Origin: Himantopus leucocephalus | Lineage: Eukaryota; Chordata; Aves; Charadriiformes; Recurvirostridae | Direction: 5' to 3' | Assembly: GCA_003993805.1 (NCBI GenBank) | Contig: RSEF01000005.1 | Location: 18,436,654-18,500,653, forward strand | DNA length: 64,000 bases | Part shown: positions 25,001-35,600 of the stretch, piece by piece | How the letters are laid out: the number at the start of each line of letters is the position of its first letter | How positions within the stretch are numbered: position 1 is the first letter of the stretch | Made by a program: the position numbers and the translations under genes | The notes under the pieces: generated by a model | What the model was told of the DNA's origin: nothing | Databases searched by the model: none | Seen by the model: the letters and a program-made list of their open reading frames with translations, nothing else

Positions 25001-25237
25001 TTCTCTTGTGTCATAGACTATCTAGAGCAAAACAGTATTGCCCACTGTGCCCATTCATATGAGCTAGCAGTGCATCCTAAAAGTCCTTTAGCGCATAAAA
25101 GAAGGTAAGGATAGACTGTGATTTTAATGTGAGGAAGCTTTTGCCTGCCTCGCTGATGAACTGATGGAAGTAGTGTGTAGCTGTTATGTTGTGTGCTTTA
25201 ATGGTGGACTTCAAAGCTTTTTGGAAGACAGCAAGAT
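22081..25237. other. Single-copy sequence, no gene seen
   Basis: No gene recognised. A pyrimidine-rich tract lies at 23930-23988. Confidence 0.5.
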
Positions 25238-25380
25238 TAATTCCCGCCATTTTATAGGTGGGAAAACCAAAGCACGTGGAAAAGTTATGCAGCAGATCAG
25301 CTGCTGAACAGCGAATACAACCAGAATACAAGTCTCTAGCCTCTCAGACCATGCCTTACTCATTAGGTGATGCTGTCTCT
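25238..25380 (-). mobile_element. MIR-like SINE
   Basis: CCATTTTATAGGTGGGAAAA, then GGAAAAGTTATGCAGCAGAT, AGCTGCTGAACAGCGAATAC and AGTCTCTAGCCTCTCAGACC match reverse-oriented MIR across nearly its whole core and 3' side. The best preserved of the MIR-like copies here. Confidence 0.7.
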
Positions 25381-26877
25381 ATTGCTTCCATTTTCGTTCC
25401 ATTCCTATTGAAATCTGCCTGATGGTGTCAGGTCTCCTATTACAGAAACATTATGTGGGCTGGCAGGACCTCCCTGGCATTTCCCAGAACAGCCCTTCTG
25501 CAAGGCACACTGGGAGGTCTCACTGATTTAGGCATTGGCCCAAACTTGCCTCCTGTCCAAGCTGGGTACAAATCCACAATTAGACACGTGTGTGATTCCA
25601 GGACAGCTTTGGATACTGCTGAGGCCATGCTGCTTGTTGGACAAGGTTTGAAGAGCAGCTGTGAAGCAAGGGGGAGAAGACCAAATGGGGTCTTTGGGAG
25701 ATGGGAAGCCTGAAATCACAGGGGAAGTCTGTGCTATGCCTGGATGGGCATCCTCTCAGGATGAGCGACACCAGCCCTTTGGAGCATGACAGAGTCCTTC
25801 CTAACCTTGTGGCTTCTCCCACCCCTATGTGGAGCGGGTTTATGCAGAAGGATGATTAAAAATGCCAAAAAGCTATGTCTTGTCTTGGTTATTGCCTTCC
25901 TGGCAGCCAATGTTGACATCTGCTCATTTTTTCCAAGGCTTACATAGAAAATTAGGAGAAAAATGCCAAGCTATAGAAAGGAATGTGTTTGCAAAGTTAA
26001 AGCAGTGATGATGGATCAGGGCAACATGGTAATATAAGTAGAAATCTTTTTGAAGGGGAAAGAAGGCTTAAGAACTGCTCACATGGGAGAGCATGATGAA
26101 TCATTCAAGAGGTTGCATGAAACAGCATGGGATTACTTGCAGGGAATAGACTATCTGTCATAGAAAAAGAAATGATGGGGCAATATGTGGGGCATAGGGA
26201 ATCCTAGGTCAGGCACTGAAAAATCTCACTCTCTCACAGAGTCCTGGACCCATCGGGTGAGAGGAGTCTCGAGAGCCAGAGGGGGGAAAAAGCAGCACCA
26301 CATCACTCCTGGCAAGTCCTAGGTCACTTAGGAGAGGAGAAGGGAGTCTCTCTGGTCATGGATTGGGTACCCATGTGTGGCCATTCTGGGGCGCTTACAA
26401 GAAAGAAAGATGTGTTGGACTTCCAGATCATTCACAGAAATGGAGGAAAGAAATTATGGGAAGGTAAGGTTAGGGAGTCTTTTTTTTTCTCACCCCTCCC
26501 CTTCCTCCCTTGAATCTCCACTGTCCTCTAAATGAAAGATAGAGTTTCTGAAATCACTGAAAGCTCCTCTTTTTCTTACAGGACTTTTCAGAGATTGTAT
26601 TAGTTGTTGATATTGCCCTCTTTAAGAATGTTTGACTTTTTTTTTTGGTGATGTCTGATATTACAAAAGTCAGGCAGTTCAGGCCTTATCTACTTTTATC
26701 TTAATTTTTTTTTTCTTGGTGAACATTTGAATATTTTCAGCCTGGACAAGAAAGAGAAACTGGTCAATTTGCACTTCTATTCATTAGCACTGGTTTACCT
26801 CTCTATAATACTGGACATCCTAGAAAACTAATGTAATTCTTTTGTAAAGAAGTGTTAAGATTAAGATAAACAGGGGG
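25381..26877. other. Single-copy sequence, no gene seen
   Basis: No recognised repeat or domain. Overlapping open frames at 25440-25822 on both strands look like chance. Confidence 0.5.
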
Positions 26878-27215
26878 CAAAAGGGACCTCAAGAGGTCAG
26901 CTGCCCCATGCCCTGGCCTCAGGACAGAACTGACTGTGTACAGTAAGTCTGAGAGGTGTTTGTCTTACCTGACCTCCTAAAACTTCTGGCAGGGCTGATT
27001 CCTCCATCTCCTTTAGTATCTATTCCAGCTATTCGTATCATTTTAATATATCTAACCTGGACCCCTCTTGCCATGATTTGATCCCTGTACTTCTTGTGGT
27101 GTTTACCAAGGGCATGGAAGGTAGGTTATTCCTTTTCTCTTTACAGAAGCTAATACTGTTCTCATCTCTCCTCTCAGTCCTCCGTCCTTTAGACTGCGAA
27201 TCCTGATGAATATTG
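26878..27215 (-). mobile_element. Ancient CR1 LINE, 3' part
   Basis: AGGGACCTCAAGAGGTCAGC, then GAGAGGTGTTTGTCTTACCT and CATCTCCTTTAGTATCTATTCCAG with a TACTTCTTGTGG block reproduce the order of a reverse-oriented CR1 3' region. Strongly diverged. Confidence 0.65.
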
Positions 27216-27589
27216 CAGCTGCTGCTGCAGTTTTATGATGAATATCGCAGTGACTCCATAATATTTTCATCCAGACTGTATTTTTCCCAGTTTGTTTTTG
27301 CCACGATCAAGTGAAACAGTGATAAAGCCTTCAGCAGAGTCAGCGTATGTGGTTCCTTGTGCTTGCCTTGTGTCTCTACAAGGTCTTTGTCATAAAAAGG
27401 TATTTAAACATGCTTCATTGGATCTGTTTGTGACAGATGTGGTTTGGATGTTACCTACCTCCCCATTACCTGGTAGGTGCTCCCATATGGTTTGTTAGTT
27501 TTGTTTTTTCTTGGAATTGAAGTTAAATGAAGCAAGTCATAATTATGATGCCTCCCTTTCCCCTTTTTAAAGACAGACACTGTCTTTAC
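27216..27589. other. Unassigned sequence between ancient CR1 pieces
   Basis: Contains a near-repeat of GATGAATAT(T/C)GCAG at 27206-27219 and 27238-27251. Otherwise nothing recognised. Confidence 0.4.
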
Positions 27590-28140
27590 AACTCTTCTGG
27601 AAATGTGCTAGTTCTGCACAAACTGTCAGATACCACTGCTGATGGCTCTGAGCATTCTTCTAAATTTGCCTGGATTAATTTCATCCAATTAAAAACTACT
27701 TAGCTTATCTATTCTGTTCTTTCTGAATTCTAGCCTGAGGTTATCCCTGATATTGCTGATGTAAATTCTGTTGACTGCCTGATCCACAGTTATTTTTTAA
27801 TAGACACTGAAGCAAAAACATTAAACACTGCCTGCTTGGTGATGTCCAATAAGAGCTTTCACTGCCTCTTAATAGATCTGTTCCTCGCTTGTTTTCCTTT
27901 TACTAATATTGTACCAATGCAAGCTTTATGATATTATTTTCTCTGTGCTAGTTGTATTTTAAATTCTGCTATAGCCTCTCTGATTTTTATCTCTATATGT
28001 CTGTACTGTTGTTGCTTGTAATTTTTATCTCCTTCCCCACAGTCTACATGCTTCCTTTCTATTGGGGAGGTTGCTGAAGAACCTCATGATTTAGTCTCTT
28101 TCTCCCTGCCACTTCTACATTATGACAGTTTGTGTCTTAG
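27590..28140 (-). mobile_element. Ancient CR1/L3-type LINE, region before the RT domain
   Basis: AGACACTGAAGCAAAAACATTAAACA, with later CTGTGCTAGTTGTATTTTAAATTCTGC and ACCTCATGATTTAGTC, matches the pattern seen when the segment between endonuclease and RT of old vertebrate CR1/L3 is read in reverse. The RT part expected between this piece and 27215 is missing, so this is either one internally deleted element or two separate copies. Confidence 0.5.
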
Positions 28141-29241
28141 ATATGCTTTGTTTAAGGACTGGACACTCCTATGAATTTCTTTCCCATGGTATCTGAATTC
28201 TGTTCCTTTAATTCCATGTTCTTTACAACAGCTTATTTTGCTGTTCTCACTCTTTTCACTCCTAAGACTGAGACTTTATTGTTTGCTCCTTCTCAGCCAG
28301 CTTCCTTTTCTGCTTTGCTGTTTCAGTGTGTTTTAATGCTGTCAGCATCAAATAGGGAGGACTTTGCTCCTCTATGTGATTTCTCAGAATTTTGTACCTG
28401 CCACATTTCTCCTTACATACGGCTGAACAACCTGTGGAGCAGCCTGTACTCTGTGGCATTCCTGTCTCTGTAGTCTGTTACTTCCTCTGGCAATTACAGG
28501 TAACCATTGTCATGTTTCAGTTTGACTAAAGTTTTGTGATTTCATTTCTAAACTGTTTTCTTATGGCCTGAATTTACCCCAGCCATCTCTGCACTCTCTG
28601 TCAGATCTTATCCCAGCTTACCAACCACACTGAGGAGTTTAAACACTTGTTTTACAAAATCCCTCAGAGAAGATAGCAGCAAAGAAAACTCAGGAATGCC
28701 AGATGTGTGTGTCACAGATGGTGATGGAAACTGGTATACCAAACCTAACTTCAAGGCTGGCCTGTTTCTGAAGTGAAGTGGGTAAACTGAATATAGACCT
28801 GATAGAAGTTTCTTGTAAGGACCCCATTTTCCTCTGATGCAAAGACGACTGAGACTCAGGCACGTCCTCCTCTTCGGCAGAGTGCTGTACTGCGTTGGCT
28901 GAAACAATTGGTCTGATCTCATAGAAGTCCAAGAAGTAATGAATTCTTAACCATTCTGTTTCCTAAGCAGAACATCTTGTGTTCTCCATTTTAATTGGAT
29001 TGATGCCAGGCTGGTACTTCATTAGTAAAACTATTAGCCTTACATAAATTCTTATGTGTAAGTTCTGAACTCCTGAATGGTGCTTCAGCACCACATTCCT
29101 GTGCCTGTTGTATCACTCTGTTAAAATTCATATGTATTATGTATTAGTGTTGTGCAAATATTGTATGTTTGATGCATGCACTTAGTATCGGAGAAAGATG
29201 GGTGACGGAAACTGTAGAGTCCAGAATGTGCCAAGAGTCTG
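28141..29241. other. T-rich sequence, no gene seen
   Basis: May include more decayed LINE on its left side; no domain or repeat is clear. Confidence 0.4.
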
Positions 29242-29309
29242 ATCATAGAATCATAGAATCATTTGGGTTGGAAGGGACTTTCAAAGGTCATCTAGTCCAA
29301 CCCCTCAGC

Positions 29310-31190
29310 AATGAGCAGGGACATCTTCAACTAGATCAGGTTTCTCAAAGCCCTGTCCAGCCAGATCTTGAATGTTTCCAGGGATGGGGCATCTACCACC
29401 TCTCTGGCCAACCTCTTCCAGTGTTTCACCACCCCCATCATAAAAATTTTATTCCTTTTATGTAGTCTGAATCTACCCTCTTTTAGTTTAAAACCATTAC
29501 CCCTTGTCCTATCGCCATCCTAAAAAGTCCATCCCCACCTTTCTTACAAGCCCCGTTTAAGTACTGAAAGGCCACAATAAGGTCTCCCCAGAGCTTCTGT
29601 TCTCCAGGCTGAACAAACTCAGCTCTCTCAGCCTGTCCTCACAGGTGAGGTGTTCCCTCCCTCTTGATCATTTTTGTGGCCCTCCTCTCAACCCGCTCCA
29701 ACAGGTCCATGTCCTTCTTATGCTGAGGGCTCCAGAGCTGGACACAGTACTCGAGGTGGGTTCTCACCAGGGCAGAGTAGAGAGGCAGAATCACCTCCTG
29801 CAACCTGCTGGCCACATTTCTTTTGATGCAGCCCAGGATATGGTTGGCCTACTGGGCTGTGAGTGCACTTCGTTGGCTCATGTACAGCTTTTCATCCATG
29901 AGTACCCCCAAGTCCTTCTCTGCAGGGCTGCTCTCAATCCCTTCATCCCCCAGCCTGGTGCAGGACCTTGAATTTGGCCTTCTTGAACCTCATGAGGTTC
30001 ACGTGGGCCCACTTCCTGAGCTTGTCCAGGTTCCTCCAACTGGCATCCTGTCCCTCAGTCAACTGCACCACTCAGCTTGGTGTCGTCTGTAAATTTGCTG
30101 AGGGTGCGCTCGATCCCACTGTCTATGTCATTGATGAAGATATATTAAACAGTGCTGGTCCAAATACAGACCCCTGAGGGACACCACTCATCACTGATCT
30201 CTGTGCAGACATTTAGCTGTTGACCACTATCCTCTGGATGCAACCATCCAACCAATTCTTCATAAACCAAACACTCCACCCATCAAATCCATCTTTCTCC
30301 AATTTACAGAGAAGGATGTTGTGGGCAACCATGTCAAAGGTCTTACAGAAGTCCAGATAGACAACATCTGTAGCTCTTCCCTTATCCACTGATTTAGTCA
30401 CTTTATCATAGAAGGCCACTCGGTTCATCAGGAAAGACTTGCTGGCTGTCTGGAATCCNTGCTGGCTGGCTGGAATCCCCTCCCTGTCTTCCATGTGCCT
30501 TAGCATAGCTTCTAGGAGGATCTCTTCTATGATCTTTGCAGGCACAGAGGTGAGGCTGACAGATCAGTAGTTCCCAGGGTGCTCCCTTCTACCCTTTGTA
30601 AAAATGGGTGCAATGTTTCCCTTTTCCCACTCACTGAGGACTTCACTTGGCTGCCATGACTCTTTGAATATCATGGAGAGTGGCTTGGCAACTACACCAG
30701 CCAATTCCCTCAGGAGTCTTAGATGCATCTTGTCCAGTCCCATAGACTTCTGTATGCTCAAGTTCCTTAGGTGGTCACAAACCTGATCTTCTCTTACAGT
30801 GGGAGTTATTTTGCTCCCCTAATCCCTGCCTTGAGGTCCACTCACTTGAGAGATGGGAGAGAGTTTGCCAGTGGAGACTGAGGCAAAAATATTGTTGAGT
30901 ACCTCAGCCTTCTCCTTGTCTGTTGTTACCAGTTTGCTAGTTGTGTTCATAGTGGGGTTGTTACACTTTCTATGACCTTCCTTTTCTGGCTGACCCACCT
31001 GTAGAAGCCCTTCTTATTCTTCTTTGCATCCCTTGCCAAGTTCAGCTCCAGCTGTGCCTTGGCTTTCCTGACCCCATCCCTACACAACCGGGTAGTGTCC
31101 CTATACTCTTCCCAGGATACCTGTCCCTGTTTCCACTGCCTGTGCATCTCTTTCTTGTACTTTAGTTTGACCAGCAGGTCTTGACTCAGC
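29310..31190 (-). pseudogene. CR1 ORF2 (reverse transcriptase) fossil, minus copy
   Basis: The reading passes through several phases. From the 5' side: 31190-30947 gives the [18 protein letters not shown] segment that precedes the RT; 30761-30564 gives MGLDKMHLRLLRELAGVVAK to the GRREHPGNY block of the RT fingers; 30545-30213 gives the palm start with [13 protein letters not shown], in which the first catalytic Asp is retained, then NWLDG. The frame then breaks with a stop, and the remainder down to 29310 (FADD region, LEYCVQ-type region and the NGFKLKEG C-terminus) is only readable in shifting frames. It cannot encode a working enzyme. The protein would have copied CR1 RNA into DNA at the insertion site. 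Confidence 0.88.
30440..30478. repeat. Imperfect 20-bp tandem duplication with a single N
   Basis: TGCTGGCTGTCTGGAATCC is followed, after one ambiguous base at 30459, by TGCTGGCTGGCTGGAATCC. The copy falls inside the RT frame and adds residues there. The N suggests reads disagreed at this point. Confidence 0.8.
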
Positions 31191-32101
31191 CGTGCAGGAC
31201 TAGTTGTTTGCTGGGTACCCAGCCCCTTGAGCTGGAAGACAGGGATGGGGAACAGAATAAAACCTCCATAATCCAAGAGGAAATGGTTAGTGACCTGCTT
31301 CAGCACCTAGACATACATGACTCTATGGGGCCAGATGGGTTACGCCCAAGAGTGCTGAAGGAGTTGGCGGATGTGCTCACCAGACCACTCATCATAATTT
31401 ATCAGCAGTCCTGGCTAGCTGGGGAGGTCCCAATGGACTGGAGAGTAGCACATGTGATGCCCATCTACAAGAAGGGCCGGAAGGAGAATCCGGGGAACTA
31501 CAGACATGTCAGTCTGACCTCGGTGCCGGGGAAGGTTATGGAACAGATCATTCTGAGTGTCATTACGTGGCACATGCAGGACAACCAGGTGATCAGGCCC
31601 AGTCAGCATGGATCCATGAAAGGCAGATCCTGCTTGACAAACCTGATCTCCTTCTATGACAATGTGACCTGCTTAGTGGATGAGGGAAAGGCTGTGGATG
31701 TTATTTGCCTGGACTTCGGTAAAGCCTTCAATACTGTTCTCCACAGCATTCTCATGAAAAAACTGGCTACCCAAGGCTCGGACAGGCGTACGCTCTGCTG
31801 GATCAAACACTGGCTGGATGGCCATGCCCAAGGAGTGGTGGTGAATGGAGTTAAATCCAGTTGGTGGCCAGTCACAGGTGGTGTTCTGCATGACTCAGTG
31901 TTGGGTCCGCTCCCGTTTAATATCTTTATTAATGATCTGGATGAGGAGATTAAGAGCATCCTCAGTAAGTTTGCAGACAACACCAAGTTGGGTGGGAGTG
32001 TCGATCTGCTTGAGGGTAGGAGGGCTCTTCAGAGGGACCTGGATAGGCTGGATCGATGGGCTGAGGCCAATAGTATGAGCTTCAACAAGGTCAAGTGCTG
32101 A
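31181..32101 (+). pseudogene. CR1 reverse transcriptase fossil with 306-codon open frame
   Basis: The frame is open for 306 codons. The first ~12 residues are read from the antisense of the minus copy or the junction. RT blocks in order: [11 protein letters not shown] (43-53), [13 protein letters not shown] (95-107), [11 protein letters not shown] (141-151), palm motif [11 protein letters not shown] (177-186), motif B region [11 protein letters not shown] (233-243), and motif C FADN (264-267). Active CR1-type enzymes carry FADD, so the second metal-binding Asp is lost. Motif A has Asn for the usual Asp in AFDTV, and motif B has lost the PQG of the usual SGVPQGSVLGP. The stop at 32099 (TGA) replaces a position usually CGA. 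Downstream sequence to 32402 continues in other frames. Inactive despite its length. Confidence 0.9.
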
Positions 32102-32402
32102 GTCCTGCACTTGGGCCACAATAACCCCATGCAGCACTACAGGCTTGGGGAGGAGTGGTTGGAAAGCTGCCTGTCAGAAAAGGACCTGGGAGTGTTGACT
32201 GACAGCTGGCTGAACATGAACAGATGGCCAAGAAGGCTAACAGCATCCTGGCCTGCATCAGGAATAGTGTAGCCAGCAGGACCAGAGAAGTGAGCGTTCC
32301 CACTGTGCTTGGCACTGGTGAGGACGCATCTTGAGTACTGTGTTCAATTTTGGGCACTTCAGTATAAGAAGGACATTGAGGTTCTGGAGAGGGTCCAGAG
32401 AA
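31200..32402 (+). mobile_element. CR1 LINE, 5'-truncated, plus orientation, cut by gap
   Basis: The plus strand encodes the CR1 RT from just before the fingers onward. It belongs to a different CR1 subfamily from the minus copy, judging by protein differences in the shared RT part. It begins at about 31200, back to back with the 5' end of the minus copy. Its 3' UTR and tail are not seen because the 100-N gap begins at 32403 in the segment reading [20 protein letters not shown]. Confidence 0.9.
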
Positions 32403-32502
32403 NNNNNNNNNNNNNNNNNNNNNNNNNNNNNNNNNNNNNNNNNNNNNNNNNNNNNNNNNNNNNNNNNNNNNNNNNNNNNNNNNNNNNNNNNNNNNNNNNN
32501 NN
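32403..32502. other. Assembly gap (100 N)
   Basis: Exactly 100 N between the plus CR1 and an LTR end. The true distance is unknown and must hide the CR1 3' end and the rest of the LTR. Confidence 0.95.
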
Positions 32503-32637
32503 AATCTGTTTATATTTCAACCCTTGGGTTTCCTTGTTTTTTTCCGATTCCCCTTCCCAGGTGGGGAGGGGTTCATCAGATGATAGAATAATTGTTGAAA
32601 TGACAGCAAATTGTTGTGGGTTCTTCAAACCATAACA
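32503..32637 (+). mobile_element. LTR 3' end (R-U5)
   Basis: TTTCAACCCTTGGGTTTCC, a T-rich then CCGATTCCCC stretch, GGTGGGGAGGGG, and a terminal TTCAAACCATAACA repeat the order of the U5 of the LTR at 3410-3541, ending CA. The rest of the LTR lies in the gap. Confidence 0.65.
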
Positions 32638-35600
32638 CTTTGCATTTGGAATTTTTAAGATTATAAGAGTTCACAATAGAACTAGGAAATAAGTTGTAAC
32701 TTGGAGTTTGGTTTTCTTTCATGTCATTTTAGAGAGAGTGATTCTTTTAATACAGTGTATGTTCTGTATCAATAGTCGCCTTCCTTAACATGTATGGAAA
32801 AACTCTTCTACAAATGTACCATTTTTTAATAGTTACCTGAAGAGTCTTGGTTATAAATCTTAATGACATTGCTTTTGTTCTGCCTACTTAGTGGGAAGGT
32901 ATGTGATTCTTTTGTTAGGTTGATCTGGACAGTACTTCTAAGGACAGCTCATCTGTTGTTTTAGAAGGAGCGTGGATGTACTATGAGAGGCTCTCCATGA
33001 TGTTAGTTCCATTCCTGAGAATCCGCACTCTGTAAGCAGATGCCTGACTTTTACCTCTTAAAAGTATTTTGATGTGCTTACCTTAGGAATATGTAAATAT
33101 GTCTCTGCAAGATTGGGGATGTGCTGGAACTTCTGCAGTGTTAAAGCTTCTGTGAAGTTTGGCATGTTATAATAGATCCTGAATACTTTGGCTGTGAAAT
33201 AATTTTGCTGTGGAGCTCTGTCCTTGCTCTGTATGTGGTGGTGTCAGGAGCGGTTTTATTTATGTAGCTTGAAATAATGATAAACCTGTTTCAGATATGG
33301 GCTATACTTGACTCTCCTTTCACTGAGGTAAAACAAAATGATTGTTGCATTGGTGCTTTCTTGAAGGGAGGAATCTCTTGCCTGTGTAAAGTATTCAGGA
33401 ACAACAGCATGTTTTTGCCTGAAAATATTGTAAGTTCTGAATGTTTAACACTGCACAGTGGGTGTTTTATGTAGGGCTCTTAAAACCTGGAAGTAGTTGA
33501 GATAATTCTTGTTTAAGTTCTTGTTTAAGAACTATCTCAAGCAAGAATTATTCTTGCAAAAAAGCTTGGTTAGCTGTTACTAATGCTAGAACATTTCCCA
33601 AAATCGTGAGACTGTATCTTAGTTTTCTTTAATGGAACGACTGTTTGCCTGATGTTAAGAAACAGAAGATAAAGAAAGGTGAACAGAGAAGCATGACATG
33701 ATGGTTACAAAAGTTTGAAACAAGGGATTCAGGGTGAAATAAAAAATGCGTTTGAGCACAACCCTGAAATGGCTTTTAATTCATGTTGGTTTTCCTGAGG
33801 TAACCTAAAGCTAATGAAGCCTATCACTATGTTTAAATGTAGAACGTGGCAGGAAAGAACACTTGCTAATTTTATGACAGGGAAATGTGCTATGTCGGAG
33901 TCCTCAACTGCATTTCAGTGCCATTTCAGTCAGTCTGTCATTGATTTAGGGGGCTGTTTTCCTAGTAACTACTACTAGCATGATGTGAGGGTCTGCCACA
34001 TATTATGGTCATTAATCCTCTTGAAATAGTGAGGAAATACTGAAACTCTGGACAGGCTCTGAAGTTTAAGTTAATACTTTCAAAGCACTGAATCTTCTCT
34101 CTTCAGACAAAGGATAACGGCTTTAACTGTCTTTTAGGTATGGTGTGTGAATTAATCTGTTACTGTTTCATTTTAAATTCAATTAATTTAATTTCATACT
34201 GTAGATGTGTCTGTAAATACATAAATCAGCATGACACACAAAGTCAATACTTAGAAGAGTGTGAATGTATTTCATCAATAGCCCAGTGTAAATTCCACTG
34301 TTGCCTCTTGCTATTTATGAACCTTTTTTTTTTAGTCTCAGCTGCTTTAACTTTTATCTTAAGAATTGTTTTACTTCTTTATAATGTAGTTGTTAGTAAA
34401 ATAGGCCATGGGTATTATTCCAGCTGTAAATTTTCTCAGTCCTCTGTGTTTCTTGAATAATGTAAGCCAAGGTAACTTTTCAGCAAACACAGAGGTTGTT
34501 TCTGGGAACTTGTTATCTTTGTTGTTATGGTAAGGTCTGGCAGCGTAACAACAAATAAAGGTTACAAAACCTCTACTAGAATATTGACGCACATGGCTTA
34601 CAAAGAGTGTCTAATGTAACTTTCCTTCTAGTTAAAATTTAGCCAGCAATGTAGAGTTAAAAGTAGTTTTCTCTCTTTTTGTCAAAGCAGAAATAAAAGA
34701 AATTTCACCATTCGTGATGCTCATAAATAGCTTTAATGACAAGGTTTAGTTTCATGTTAGATCAGTATTTTTTGTGAACATACTGTATTGTATGAAAGCA
34801 ACCTGCCATCTTGAGGTCGAGAACATCAACTGGGTTTAAATTCCTTGTTAGAAATAAGCTATTGTAGGTAACTTTATTGGTCTTCATTCTAAGAAATCCT
34901 CTTAATTTTTCCATATGTCTTTAACACAAGAGCTATTAAACATTCACAATGTTTGGCTTTTGTAAGTTCAGAATTTCTCATGGGAGTTAATATGGCTGAA
35001 AAAAATCATAGCACTGTGAACACTTGAAGAAAACAGTTGTTATTTTCTGCTCAAGACCTTTGTGAAGAACTCAAATAGGTATCAACCTGAGCCTCGAGGA
35101 AAGAATACCAGTAGAATAAATATCCCCCCAGTTTATGGCACAGGGCAGCAACAATGCAATTCTACTGTGGACAATGGAGTCAGCATTTTGTTTAGAGATT
35201 TTGAGGTATGTGGATTATTTTCCTTTTTTGCTGTATTGCTTTCCAACAGGACATGTCCAACAACACTCCAAGTTCACTTAGGGCAGAAGCAAATAATTAG
35301 GATATTGGCTGGGGTCGCTGGCTGGCTGAAGCCACATGCTGTTTGGATGCTTGGGATGTTCAAAGTCAAAGATGTGCCATCTCCTGACAGCCCACAGCTG
35401 GGACTTCTGAACTGGAAAAAATAGTTCTGTACTTCTGGAGAATCCTACCCCCATTAAGTTAGGCCATGGAAAGGCTCATGATAGAGTCAAAAGATATTTT
35501 GAGCAGTTTTTGAGATATTGGGTGATTAAAGAATTATGAGAGGAGGAGAGAAAATGGGAAGTATGTCCCACAATGTAGTGTTCAGTACAGTTGTTTGTTA

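Larger units (their letters stand above)
29242..31200 (-). mobile_element. CR1 LINE, 5'-truncated, about 1.96 kb
   Basis: The left edge carries the CR1 tail as two ATCATAGA-type units followed by ATCATTTGGGTTGGAAGGG, so the element's 3' end is at 29242 and it runs leftward. Going right, the minus strand gives the ORF2 C-terminus, the RT domain and the segment before it, and stops at about 31200, where an oppositely oriented CR1 begins. Endonuclease and ORF1 are absent (5' truncation). CR1 copies usually lack target duplications and none was seen. Confidence 0.93.

Noticed and set aside
5241..29241. tRNA, rRNA or CRISPR-like arrays
   Set aside because: No tRNA B-box with pairing arms, no rRNA blocks and no regularly spaced direct repeats were seen; CRISPR is not expected in a vertebrate.
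29169..30177. Plus-strand open frames over the CR1 copy
   Set aside because: They are the antisense of the CR1 ORF2 fossil; the real coding sense is the minus strand.
31000..31400. Twin-priming inversion of a single CR1
   Set aside because: The minus half has its own 3' tail at 29242 and the two halves overlap in the RT region with different sequences, so they are separate insertions.
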